Made by a program: the position numbers and the translations under genes. The notes below the pieces were generated by a model. That model was not told the DNA's origin. It saw only the letters and a list, made by a program, of their open reading frames with translations, and ran no database searches. From positions 1-14,149 of the forward strand of contig JAISCH010000081.1 of NCBI GenBank assembly GCA_031265725.1: DNA of 14,149 bases. The letters are read 5' to 3'. Source of the stretch: Propionibacteriaceae bacterium. Lineage in GTDB: Bacteria > Actinomycetota > Actinomycetes > Propionibacteriales > Propionibacteriaceae. Positions 1 to 7,315 of this stretch are shown piece by piece (position 1 is the stretch's first letter; each line of letters opens with the position of its first letter).

Positions 1-198
1 ATTCTCGATGACCGCCCGGTCGATCTGCTCATGCACCACCAACAGCGCGTCCGCATCACGGGTCGCCTCCAACAGCTTTGCCTGATTGCTGCCATCAGTC
101 TGGACTAGGGCTACGTCCAAGCCACGGAAATAGTCCTGATCTGACTCCAACAACGGGATGGACTTGCTGGTCAGCACGACTTTCAGCTTGGTGCTCAT
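1..198 (-). CDS. D-2-hydroxyacid dehydrogenase, N-terminal fragment (cut by window edge)
   Basis: This is the first 66 codons of a gene that continues beyond the left edge. The start is the ATG at 198, 5 nt after the stop of the SDR gene, with a GGTGGTGAG-type ribosome site just before it. The fragment begins with a beta strand (KLKVVLTS) and continues with FRGLDVALVQTD, a helix (NQAKLLEATRDADALLVV) and EQIDRAVIEN. This is the substrate-side N-terminal fold of D-isomer-specific 2-hydroxyacid dehydrogenases of the CtBP/phosphoglycerate-dehydrogenase type, in which the DADALLVV strand precedes the 'ta.vi...p.lk.i' segment. The NAD-binding GxGxxG domain and the catalytic Arg/Glu/His lie outside the window, so activity cannot be judged. 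As last visible gene of the operon, it could reduce or oxidise a 2-keto/2-hydroxy acid made by the upstream dehydratase; that is inference. Confidence 0.62.
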   Translation of the reverse strand, partial: MSTKLKVVLTSKSIPLLESDQDYFRGLDVALVQTDGSNQAKLLEATRDADALLVVHEQIDRAVIEN

Positions 199-203
199 CT
201 CAC

Positions 204-944
204 TCACCACCCTGGCGATTCGTCGATGCCGGAGCCACGGAACTCACCAGTCATCGTCTGGGGAGGAAGGGTAGCCAGGTGGATCGGCGTCCGCACCCCA
301 TCGGCCAGGGTACGGTCGGTGCTGCGGTCGGTCCCCGCGCCGATGCCGGTGTCCACTCGTCCGGGGGTTACCGAGTTGACCTGGATGCCGTCCGCCCGCA
401 GCGCTTCGGAGTAGAGCAGAGTGAGCACGTTGAGCGCGGCCTTGGATGAGCTGTAGGTGAGCGCGCCCAGCTTGCGCTGTCTGCTGTCGGGCGCGCTCAA
501 CGCGGTCAATGATCCGAGACGGCTGGCCATGTTGACGATCCGACCGTTCGCCGACTTTCGCAGCAGCGGGATGCAGGCCGAGGTAACCGTCACCACCCCG
601 AAGACGTTGACCTCGAAAGTGGCGCGCATCTGGTCGGCCGTAATGTCAGGGACGGCGGTGCCTACCTCGCTGGAGATGCCAGCATTGTTGACCAGCACGT
701 CAAGACGACCGGACTCGGCGTCGATCAGCGCCACCGCCGCCCGGACCGATTCCCGGTCGGTGACGTCGAGTTGGACGAAACGCACGTCCCCACTGGTCGT
801 CAATCCGGCGACCGCCTCCCGGCCACGGGTCTCGTCCCGCGCGCCGAGATAGACTCGCATCCCTCGTTCAGCGAGTTGCCGGACGATCTCCAGCCCGAGT
901 CCCTTGTTGCCGCCGGTCACCAGGGCGATGTCTGCGGTAGTCAT
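204..944 (-). CDS. Short-chain dehydrogenase/reductase (SDR), classical type
   Basis: NAD(P)(H)-dependent cytosolic oxidoreductase of 246 aa, the usual size for classical SDRs. The sequence shows the cofactor motif TGGNKGLG (residues 10-17), an acidic turn LDVTD (59-63), NNAG (86-89), the structural Asn in VNVFG (Asn113), a catalytic Ser near 141 (NMASRLGS), and the YxxxK pair YSSSK (Tyr164, Lys168), followed by VNSVTPGRVDT. Arg36 at the end of beta 2 (LGAR) suggests NADP(H) preference. The TGGNKGLG variant and overall pattern resemble the carbonyl-reductase-like branch. The tail (MTGEFRGSGIDESPGW) is slightly divergent from the usual C-terminal 'GG' motif. The start is the ATG at 944, with only a weak site (AAAGTGGA) in front. 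It lies 31 nt after the DUF4387 stop and 5 nt before the 2-hydroxyacid dehydrogenase start, so it is part of the operon. The substrate is unknown. Confidence 0.93.
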   Translation of the reverse strand: MTTADIALVTGGNKGLGLEIVRQLAERGMRVYLGARDETRGREAVAGLTTSGDVRFVQLDVTDRESVRAAVALIDAESGRLDVLVNNAGISSEVGTAVPDITADQMRATFEVNVFGVVTVTSACIPLLRKSANGRIVNMASRLGSLTALSAPDSRQRKLGALTYSSSKAALNVLTLLYSEALRADGIQVNSVTPGRVDTGIGAGTDRSTDRTLADGVRTPIHLATLPPQTMTGEFRGSGIDESPGW

Positions 945-975
945 CTCATTCCACTTTCATCCGGTCGTCAACCCG

Positions 976-1284
976 TCAACTCAGTTCGACGTTGAGCAGG
1001 TAGGTGTATTGCTGCCCGGAGTGCAGATCCCGTTCCTCAATGCTGCCCTGCGGTGATCGCCGGGGATAGGAAATCTTCAAGACCTTCAACTGGGGGATCG
1101 GGTAGAGCGAGATCGTCTCCGGAACGATCCCATAGATCGCGGCGATGGAATCGGCGCTGAGCGCGGGACTTCGGACGTAGCGATCGTAATTCTCCTGGCT
1201 GTCGAACATCAGGTCGATGGTGACCCAGAATGGCCCGGCCACCTTGGAACGGACGTGGCGGCAGACTTCTTTGACTTTAGGCAT
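976..1284 (-). CDS. DUF4387 family protein (small partner of AtuA-like protein)
   Basis: A 102-aa protein. The longer in-frame version starting at 1362 is rejected because its first 26 codons lie inside the AtuA-like gene. The ATG at 1284 has a strong ribosome site (GAGGGAGG) about 6 nt upstream and overlaps the AtuA-like stop by 8 nt (sequence ATGCCTAA). Residues 16-27 (AGPFWVTIDLMF) match the conserved core of DUF4387, followed by the helical segment SPALSADSIAAIYGI and a C-terminal part ending GQQYTYLLNVEL, also family-like. DUF4387 genes are typically found directly beside, or fused to, DUF1446/AtuA genes, and the arrangement here fits this, which supports a two-subunit enzyme. The biochemical role of the family is not established to my knowledge. 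I see no metal or cofactor motif that would name a reaction. Confidence 0.88.
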   Translation of the reverse strand: MPKVKEVCRHVRSKVAGPFWVTIDLMFDSQENYDRYVRSPALSADSIAAIYGIVPETISLYPIPQLKVLKISYPRRSPQGSIEERDLHSGQQYTYLLNVELS

Positions 1285-2683
1285 GAGCTGCCTCCCTCTC
1301 TTCAAGATCGTCAAGGATTTGGATTCGGACCAGTTCCAGCGGGTCGTCAACGCTGACCACATGGTTGAGCAGGAATTGGAAGACGCGCCCGCGATCGATA
1401 TCGCCCGGCGTGAACGGCCAGCCGTAGGACGGCAACTCCATGCCCAGCCGAAGCGGCATATGGAAGAAGTACGGGTTGCAGGCCTTGGCGATATGGCTGG
1501 CCAACTCTTGAGTCTCGGCGGTGATGACGCACATCATCCCGATTTCGAGTGGAACCGAGCCCGGAGGCGGCGCCATACCACTCACCCCGTTGTAGCCGTA
1601 CATGCGCAGTGAGATATCGAATTGGTCCGCGCTCAGGCCAGTGGCCGAGATCGCCCGCTGGGTCAGCGTCGTCAGCATCATCTCGTGGAACACTTCTGGC
1701 TCAGCGAGTACGTCCGGGTCGGCTATCCCGACGATCATGATCGTTTGGAACAGATCGCCGGAAGCGCCCTCCAGTTTCATCGTGTAAGGCTTGGGAATCC
1801 ATTTTGAACCAGTCACCCGCACCTTCGAGTCTGTCACTTGGACGTACTCGCTCTCAGTGGTGTCGAGTTGGCCGCCTGGTTCAGTCAGCAGCCACGGATT
1901 TTTGTTCTCGTAGAGCAGATGCCCGGAAATGCTCTCCACCGTCGCCTTGAACTGCGGGTCCACTGGCTCGACCTCGAACCAACTGTCCCCGATCTCAAGG
2001 AATACGCCGCGCTGGCCGGTGTTGGCCGTCGTCGCCTGGCAGCCGCACTCAGCGATCTTGCCTGCGTGCCAGCTTGGACCAGCCGGCGCACCCTTCCACA
2101 GTGCGAACGCCGCGATCACCGCTGGATCAGAGGCCCGGCCTCCGATGATGATATCGGCGCCCGCCTCCAGTGCGGTGAAGTAAGGCTCCGGCCCCATCAG
2201 CGCGACGATGTGCAGGCAGCGGTCGATGGTGGCCTCGTCAAGATCGCCCAGCGGAGGAAGGTTGGAAATCTTGCCGTTTGCCAGCTTCTGCTTGATCAGC
2301 TTCGGCTCTTGCTCAGAGTAGAGCAGCGCGATCTTCGGCGCGTAGCCGCGTTCGCGGGCAATCTCCAACACAATATCCAACGTCCAGTTGACGTTCAAAT
2401 CACCTCCGGCTTGGCCGGATGTGCCAATTAGGACTGGAATGCCCGCTCTCTGCTGGGCACCCATGATCAACCCGAGGTCTTTCTTGACTGAGCCGCGATC
2501 GTTCTTGGATTTCCCAGTGGCCAGATAGGCCGCGCCGCTGTCGGTCGATCCGGCGTCCAGGGCAATCGCCTGCGGATTGCGGGCCAAAGCGTAGTCGATC
2601 TCCTCCGGGAAGATTCCCACACCCAATGACCCCTCGGGGACATAGATTCTGATCGGTTCTCGGTCAGGGGCTGTCGTATTCAA
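1277..2683 (-). CDS. Acyclic terpene utilisation AtuA-like (DUF1446) protein
   Basis: A 468-aa soluble protein of the DUF1446/AtuA family; the namesake belongs to the Pseudomonas citronellol/geranyl catabolic cluster, but members occur in many unrelated catabolic operons, so a terpene substrate is not implied. Family landmarks visible are DAGSTDSG (43-50), GTSGQAGGD (87-95) with small residues suited to a phosphate or nucleotide loop, and GGRASDP (181-187). The first codon appears to be TTG at 2683: it has a well-placed AAAGGA six bases upstream, there is no ATG near it, and the reading frame aligns from MNTTAPDREPIRIYVPEG onward. It starts 21 nt after the dehydratase stop, and its stop overlaps the DUF4387 start by 8 nt, so the two subunits are probably made in a coupled, stoichiometric way. 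Family assignment is firm; reaction and substrate are unknown. Confidence 0.9.
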   Translation of the reverse strand: MNTTAPDREPIRIYVPEGSLGVGIFPEEIDYALARNPQAIALDAGSTDSGAAYLATGKSKNDRGSVKKDLGLIMGAQQRAGIPVLIGTSGQAGGDLNVNWTLDIVLEIARERGYAPKIALLYSEQEPKLIKQKLANGKISNLPPLGDLDEATIDRCLHIVALMGPEPYFTALEAGADIIIGGRASDPAVIAAFALWKGAPAGPSWHAGKIAECGCQATTANTGQRGVFLEIGDSWFEVEPVDPQFKATVESISGHLLYENKNPWLLTEPGGQLDTTESEYVQVTDSKVRVTGSKWIPKPYTMKLEGASGDLFQTIMIVGIADPDVLAEPEVFHEMMLTTLTQRAISATGLSADQFDISLRMYGYNGVSGMAPPPGSVPLEIGMMCVITAETQELASHIAKACNPYFFHMPLRLGMELPSYGWPFTPGDIDRGRVFQFLLNHVVSVDDPLELVRIQILDDLEEREAAHA

Positions 2684-2704
2684 TGTTGTTCCTTTCTTTT
2701 GGAA

Positions 2705-4420
2705 TCAGTGCTGATTGGGCGGGACCGCGCTTCCGGTCTTTCCGACCAGGAAGTCGAGGTCACAGCCGTCGTGGGCTTGATTCACCGTGTCGATGTAGAG
2801 CTTTGAATAGCCCCTGGTCGCTTTGGGTAGTGGAGCCGGGCGCGTCTTGAAACGTTCTTGGAGTTCTGCGTCGGGGACCAGCAGTTCGAGTTTTCGCGCG
2901 GCGACATCGAGTTCGATCACATCACCATCACGCACGACGCCCAGTAGCCCTCCGGCCGCCGCTTCCGGAGAAATGTGCAAGACGACCGCACCGAAGGAGG
3001 TGCCGCTCATCCGGGCGTCGGAAATCCGGACCATGTCTTTGACGCCCTGAGCCAGCAGCTTGGCCGGGATCGGGATCATGCCCAATTCGGGCATACCGGG
3101 GAAGCCGCTGGGTCCGCAGTTCTTGAGGACCAAGATTGAGTCGGCGTCGACTTCAAGGTCGGGGTGATCGATCCGGGCGTTGAGATCGTCCTGATTCTCG
3201 AAGACGACCGCTGGGCCGCGATGCTTGAGCAGGTGCGGCTCTGCGGCGGACGGTTTGATGACCGCACCCGCTGGGCAAAGGTTTCCGCGCAGTACTGCGA
3301 TCCCGGAATGCGCCTTGAAAGGCTCAGCAAGACTGAAGATGATGTCGCGGTTGTAGCATTTCGCCTGAGCGTTGTTCTCCGCGAGGCTCTTGCCGGTCGC
3401 AGTCAGCGCGTCAGCGTGGAGCAGCCCTCCGTCGCACAATTCCCGGATGACTACCGGCAGCCCTCCAGCCTCATGGAAGTCCTGCATCAGATACTTGCCG
3501 GATGGCTGGATATTGACCAGGTTTGGAATGTCCTGACCAAGCACATGCCAGTCCTCGATCTCCAGCGGGACTTCCATGCGCCGGGCAATCGCGGTCAGGT
3601 GGATCACGGCATTGGTGGACCCGCCGATGGCCGCGTTGACTTTGATCGCATTCTCGAAGGCTTCCCGGGTCAGTATTTTGTCCAGGGCGAGGTCTTCTTG
3701 CACCATGCCGACGATGCGGCGTCCCACCATCCGGGCCAGCACTCGGCGGCGCGCGTCGACGGCGGGGATCGCCGCGTTGTTCGGAAGCCCGACGCCCAGC
3801 GCCTCCACCATTGACGCCATAGTCGATCCGGTGCCCATCACATTGCAGACGCCAACGGTGCGGTTGAGGCAGGACTCCGCCTCTTCCACGTCGGCGATGG
3901 TCGCCCGCCCGGCACGCAGGTCGGCGGAAAGTTCCCAGGCATCCCTGATGCCGAAGGATTGACCCCGGAAACTGCCATTGAGCATCGGCCCGGCCGACAG
4001 CCCGATTGTCGGGAGATTCACGCTGGCAGCGCCCATCAACAGCCCCGGCGTGGTCTTGTCGCAACCCATCAGCAGCACCACGCCGTCAAGCGGATTGGCG
4101 CGCAACGTCTCCTCAACGTCCATGCTGGCCAGGTTGCGCAACAGCATGGCGGTGGGACGGGTCAGCGTCTCTCCGGTCGAGATGACCGGGAATTCCATCG
4201 GGACTCCGCCAGCTTCCAGGATGCCCTCGCGGACATGTTGCGCCAGCTCGCGGAAATGCGAATTGCACGAGGTCAGGTCGGACCAGGTGTTGCAGATGCC
4301 GATGACCGGACGTCCGTCGAAATGGTCACCCGGCACGCCCCGGCTGCGCACCCAACTCCGGTGGGTGAAGCCCTTCGCCCCAATACCGGCGAACCAGTCC
4401 TGCGATCTTAGCTCAGCCAT
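2705..4420 (-). CDS. IlvD/Edd-family dehydratase, sugar-acid (L-arabinonate-like) type
   Basis: Predicted [2Fe-2S] dehydratase of 571 aa that would remove water from a polyhydroxy acid to give a 2-keto-3-deoxy acid. The three cluster cysteines are present: Cys52 (SCNSHFRELA), Cys120 (MGCDKTTPG) and Cys192 (GVCNVMGTGSTM); their spacing (68 and 72) is close to that of Rhizobium L-arabinonate dehydratase. Lys122 in CDKTTPG is the lysine that is carbamylated in the family. Other hallmarks are GETLTRPTAMLLRNLASMDV, AIGGSTNAVIHLTAIAR, GPSGFPGMPELG and DARMSGTSFG, which carries the catalytic serine. The RSW/NTWSD/DVEE context favours the sugar-acid dehydratases over branched-chain IlvD, and no ilv genes are nearby. 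The ATG at 4420, with GGGGGAATC before it, is preferred over an upstream start inside the previous gene; it overlaps that gene's stop by 8 nt (ATGGCTGA). The exact substrate is undetermined. Confidence 0.93.
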   Translation of the reverse strand: MAELRSQDWFAGIGAKGFTHRSWVRSRGVPGDHFDGRPVIGICNTWSDLTSCNSHFRELAQHVREGILEAGGVPMEFPVISTGETLTRPTAMLLRNLASMDVEETLRANPLDGVVLLMGCDKTTPGLLMGAASVNLPTIGLSAGPMLNGSFRGQSFGIRDAWELSADLRAGRATIADVEEAESCLNRTVGVCNVMGTGSTMASMVEALGVGLPNNAAIPAVDARRRVLARMVGRRIVGMVQEDLALDKILTREAFENAIKVNAAIGGSTNAVIHLTAIARRMEVPLEIEDWHVLGQDIPNLVNIQPSGKYLMQDFHEAGGLPVVIRELCDGGLLHADALTATGKSLAENNAQAKCYNRDIIFSLAEPFKAHSGIAVLRGNLCPAGAVIKPSAAEPHLLKHRGPAVVFENQDDLNARIDHPDLEVDADSILVLKNCGPSGFPGMPELGMIPIPAKLLAQGVKDMVRISDARMSGTSFGAVVLHISPEAAAGGLLGVVRDGDVIELDVAARKLELLVPDAELQERFKTRPAPLPKATRGYSKLYIDTVNQAHDGCDLDFLVGKTGSAVPPNQH

Positions 4421-5609
4421 GATTCCCCCGATGCTGTCCAGCCCGGAACTGTTCGAGTTCGGGCAGGTAGCCGACCTTGCCATCCTCAAGGGTCGTCCCG
4501 AAATTGCGCGCCAGGCAGGACTGGATGACGTAGAGTCCGTAGACCAAGATCAAATCGGTGATCCCCTCTTGGCCGTACTGGTCGAATTGACCCCAGTTCT
4601 GGTCCGATACGCGGTTCTGGTAGTACAGCTCGTCAACAGTGCTGACGACTACCCGGTCAAAACCCTTCAATTTCGCGCTGTCCGGGCCTTCGGCCACTCC
4701 GGCCAGGTCGTCGTCGGTCACGCCCAGCTTCAGGCAGGCCATCCGGTGTTGTGACCACAGATACTCGCTGTCGCACAGCCAGACCGTGCGCATGGCCGCC
4801 AGTTGCCACACCCGAGCGGGCAACGATGTGTCATCAATCGCGCGCTTGCCGAAGGCCGAGATCGACTTCATGAACTCGGGGTAGTTGATCATCGCCTTCT
4901 GCAGCTTCGAGGTGGTCGGCTTACCGCGCCGTCCCAGCCGATTCGCCTGCTCAATCTGTTGCGGGCTGAGCAGCGCGTAGTCGGCCTCGAAGACCCGTTT
5001 GGGCACTTGGCGCAGTGGCGTCAGCCCGGTGCCAGCCGTGCCGTTCGTCGTCCTGGGCAATCCCCACCCGGCGAGGCCGTCTTCCAACTCGACACCCATG
5101 CTATTGACCGCAGTCGAGAGGGTGACGAAGAAGCCATAGGTCAGCATGATGTCCATGACCGCATTCGTCCCGAACCGGCCGATCCGGTACCACTTCTCCT
5201 CGCTCAGATAATGCGTGTCGTGCAGTTCGTCTATCGCTTCAACGACGTGCCGCTCAATGCTGTTCAGGGCGTCTCGATACTCACCGGTGGCAATCGCACT
5301 GATCTCCGGGTCGGTGATCCCGACCGCGCCGCCCTCTTGCAGAATCTGCGCCCAGAGATATTCGCAGTCGCACAACCAGACCGTGCGCAACGACGCCAGC
5401 GCAGCCAGTCGGCGGGGAAGCTCACTGGTCAAAGTGACTCTGGTGCCGATCCGACCGATGGAACGGGCGAATTCCGGGTAGTTGAGGAAGGTCTTCATCA
5501 TCGCTGAAGTGCCTTCCTCGCCATACGGCCCCAGCTTGATCCGGATAGCTTCCTGCCGTGCGGAGAGATTTCCGAAATCCACCGGCCGCACACGTATTGG
5601 ATACTGCAT
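4413..5609 (-). CDS. Tandem-domain carboxymuconolactone decarboxylase/AhpD-like protein
   Basis: First gene of the operon, 398 aa, made of two homologous halves. Each half has a 'NYPEF.. S....G' lead-in (43-52 and 242-251), an LP.R...LA..RTVWLCD.EYLW.Q core (64-88 and 263-287), and a later DELH/DELY...WYRIGRFG / WGQFDQYG...D..L.YG segment. These are features of the carboxymuconolactone decarboxylase (CMD/AhpD-fold) family. In the core, half 1 has Cys80-Asp-Cys82-Glu83 and lacks the later His, while half 2 has Cys279-Asp-Ser-Glu282 and keeps His288. The halves may have split roles; activity could be decarboxylase, hydrolase or thiol-redox. Single-domain relatives are usually half this length or less. 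The ATG at 5609 has GGAG 11 nt upstream; a longer reading frame to 5789 would run through the divergent control region and is less likely. Confidence 0.85.
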   Translation of the reverse strand: MQYPIRVRPVDFGNLSARQEAIRIKLGPYGEEGTSAMMKTFLNYPEFARSIGRIGTRVTLTSELPRRLAALASLRTVWLCDCEYLWAQILQEGGAVGITDPEISAIATGEYRDALNSIERHVVEAIDELHDTHYLSEEKWYRIGRFGTNAVMDIMLTYGFFVTLSTAVNSMGVELEDGLAGWGLPRTTNGTAGTGLTPLRQVPKRVFEADYALLSPQQIEQANRLGRRGKPTTSKLQKAMINYPEFMKSISAFGKRAIDDTSLPARVWQLAAMRTVWLCDSEYLWSQHRMACLKLGVTDDDLAGVAEGPDSAKLKGFDRVVVSTVDELYYQNRVSDQNWGQFDQYGQEGITDLILVYGLYVIQSCLARNFGTTLEDGKVGYLPELEQFRAGQHRGNHG

Positions 5610-5723
5610 AGTCTGTTGTTCTCCAGGTTGAATCGACAGTAGTGAGCGTCGGAATCCAGCCACTGTCCAGACTCGCTGAACGAGCCTTGCCGGGCCAGAA
5701 CTCACAAAATCAACGATAGAAAC

Positions 5724-5792
5724 GATCACCTGTCCAAACACCCACCCCACGGGGGACACCCATCCCCCAAATAGGGGATTGTGGATCACCTG
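5724..5792. repeat. Direct repeat GATCACCTG, two copies exactly 60 bp apart, in the operon leader
   Basis: GATCACCTG occurs at 5724-5732 and again at 5784-5792, in the 180 bp upstream of the catabolic operon. Such paired 9-mers may be operator half-sites for an operon regulator, but the copies are not palindromic and no regulator is known, so this is only a candidate. Confidence 0.35.
5762..5779. promoter_or_regulatory. Inverted repeat ATCCCC-N6-GGGGAT between divergent genes
   Basis: Perfect 6-bp arms ATCCCC (5762-5767) and GGGGAT (5774-5779) with a six-base CAAATA centre. A second short GC palindrome, CCCC-AC-GGGG, lies at 5745-5754. On the minus strand these would form stems early in the operon's mRNA leader, or they may serve as a protein-binding site. 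No convincing -35/-10 pair for the operon can be assigned: the nearest candidate (TTGGAC, complement of about 5733-5738) lacks a good -10 at proper spacing. Confidence 0.3.
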
Positions 5793-5794
5793 AT

Positions 5795-5840
5795 GATTGT
5801 GAGACTCATCTCACTATTTTCCTGTGACAATCTCACAATC
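5795..5840. promoter_or_regulatory. Operator-like nested inverted repeats (TGTGAGA/TCTCACA) upstream of AlbA_2 regulator
   Basis: GATTGTGAGA (5795-5804) and TCTCACAATC (5831-5840) are perfect 10-bp inverted arms. Each arm also takes part in a smaller palindrome: GTGAGA-CTCA-TCTCAC (5799-5814) and TGTGA-CAATC-TCACA (5823-5837). The second covers the -35 box of the plus-strand gene and the first lies directly upstream. A further half-site CTCACAA is at 5701-5707. This is a classic layout for a dimeric repressor binding two adjacent sites, and the winged-helix protein encoded just downstream is the obvious candidate; binding itself is inference. Confidence 0.55.
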
Positions 5841-5851
5841 CTTGCTACAAT
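5824..5851 (+). promoter_or_regulatory. Leaderless-type promoter of the AlbA_2/HATPase gene
   Basis: GTGACA (5824-5829, five of six matches to TTGACA), a 16-bp spacer and TACAAT (5846-5851, five of six matches to TATAAT). The start codon ATG begins at 5858, six bases after the -10 box, so transcription should begin at or within a base or two of the A of ATG. No Shine-Dalgarno sequence precedes the ATG, which fits a leaderless mRNA. Confidence 0.6.
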
Positions 5852-5857
5852 CTGGCT

Positions 5858-7315
5858 ATGGATCTGAGTGCGATCATCGCTAGGCTGCGGGCGGCTGGAA
5901 GCGATGACGCACGCTTGGAGGCGAAGAGTGCGGCCGGAGGTTTCCCAGGCTCGGTTGCGGCCACGTTGAGCGCATTCGCCAACACGCCGGGTGGTGGAAT
6001 GCTGATCCTCGGCCTTGACGAGAGTCGCGCTTTTGCGGCTACAGGTGTCTATGATGCGGTGGCCTGCCAGAAGGCCGTGGTGGCGGTGGCTCGCAATGGG
6101 TTGGAGCCGTCCGTGGCCGTCGCCGTGGAAGCGATCGACTTTGAGGCGACGACGCTGGTCGTGGTCGATGTTCCAGAAGTGGGGCGGCAGTTCAAGCCGG
6201 TGCGGGTGCGCCGGTCGGGCAAGGCGTATCTGCGCCAGTACGACGGCGATTATCCATTGTCTTACCAGGAGGAGCAGGCTTTTGTTGCCGACCGGGGCAA
6301 CCCCGTCTTCGACCGTGCGCCTGTTGACGAGGCCACAACAGCCGATCTGGACCAGGCGGCCGTCCTCCGCTACCTGGAGGATCGCCGCACACTGTCTCCC
6401 ATCCTTGCTACTGCGACGGATGAGGTCACGCTGCTGCGTACAGGCGTTGTCACCCAGCAGGGGAAGCCGACGCTGGCGGGGCTGCTGGCGCTTGGCACCT
6501 ATCCGCAGCAGTTCTTTCCCAATCTGGCGATCCAGGCGAGTCTGGTGGACGAGCGGCTGGGGCGCGAGTCTCGGGCGCTCGACAGCATGTATCTGACGGG
6601 TCCGGTGCCCGTGATGCTGGAGTCGGCGGTTCAGTGGGTGCGGCGGGTGACATTGCAGGGGATCGTCTCCGATCCGGTGACTGGAGCGGTTGAAGACAGG
6701 GCCGATTATCCATCTGACGTAGTGCGGGAGTTAGTGGCCAACGCGCTGATCCACCGCGACTTGGGTCCGCACGCCCTGGACGCTCCGATCACGCTCCGCA
6801 TCGACTCGCGGCAGTTGCTAGTTGCCAATGCCGGTGGTCTGCTGGGGTTGTCAGTGGACGCGCTGGGCAAGACACCGTCGCATCTGCGCAACGGCTGGCT
6901 GAGCGAGATTTTGCGCTCGGTACGCATGTCGGACGGGCAACGGGTGGTCGAGCGGTTGGGTAGCGGCATCCCGACTGTGTTGGAGGCGTTGGCCGAGGCG
7001 GGTATGCCCCGGCCGGTATTTCACGACCACGGCGTGCGGTTCACGGTGCGTGTGCTGGCGCGTAGGGGTGGCCGCGCGGTCAGCGTGGTAGCTGTCCCAG
7101 GTGTATCGGTGTCTGGCACCCAATCCAGGCTCCACCCGACCCAGGCAACGGTGTTCGCTTCTCTGCGTGGCGGTCCGGCTACGGTTCGGGCGCTGGCCGA
7201 GACAACAGGCTTGACCTCGTTCCAAGTGCGCCACTCGCTGCGGCGGCTCCAGGCAGACGGCCTTGTAGTGGAAAGAGCCCTGGACAAGAAGACCCGTGAA
7301 TACAGCGTCTCCTGA
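5858..7315 (+). CDS. AlbA_2 (Schlafen-type) / HATPase_c_4 / winged-helix regulator-like protein
   Basis: A 485-aa soluble protein with three parts. Residues 14-145 form an AlbA_2 domain (formerly Schlafen AAA_4): Glu21-x-Lys23, then TLSAFANTPGG (36-46) and MLILGLDE. Residues about 285-370 form a GHKL-type HATPase_c_4 domain with N-box RELVANALIHRD (290-301), NAGGL (324-328) and ERLGSGI (365-371). The last 60 residues (TQATVFASLRGGPATVRAL, then FQVRHSLRRLQADGLV) are a winged helix. Such proteins are usually annotated as putative transcriptional regulators or 'RecG-like' ATP-binding proteins; the true function is rarely known. The ATG at 5858 is chosen because the -10 box lies 6 nt upstream and there is no ribosome site, indicating a leaderless transcript. 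It is divergent from the catabolic operon and convergent with lhr. The TGTGAGA/TCTCACA palindromes on its promoter suggest autorepression. Confidence 0.88.
   Translation: MDLSAIIARLRAAGSDDARLEAKSAAGGFPGSVAATLSAFANTPGGGMLILGLDESRAFAATGVYDAVACQKAVVAVARNGLEPSVAVAVEAIDFEATTLVVVDVPEVGRQFKPVRVRRSGKAYLRQYDGDYPLSYQEEQAFVADRGNPVFDRAPVDEATTADLDQAAVLRYLEDRRTLSPILATATDEVTLLRTGVVTQQGKPTLAGLLALGTYPQQFFPNLAIQASLVDERLGRESRALDSMYLTGPVPVMLESAVQWVRRVTLQGIVSDPVTGAVEDRADYPSDVVRELVANALIHRDLGPHALDAPITLRIDSRQLLVANAGGLLGLSVDALGKTPSHLRNGWLSEILRSVRMSDGQRVVERLGSGIPTVLEALAEAGMPRPVFHDHGVRFTVRVLARRGGRAVSVVAVPGVSVSGTQSRLHPTQATVFASLRGGPATVRALAETTGLTSFQVRHSLRRLQADGLVVERALDKKTREYSVS

Noticed and set aside
3164..3814. Plus-strand open frame of 216 codons opposite the dehydratase gene
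   Set aside because: Antisense to a gene with clear catalytic motifs, no ribosome site or family features; a by-product of GC-rich codon use.
5610..5789. 60-residue N-terminal extension of the CMD-like protein
   Set aside because: It would cover the divergent regulatory region, does not resemble the family, and the ATG at 5609 fits the first domain better. A signal-peptide reading of its hydrophobic stretch is not convincing.
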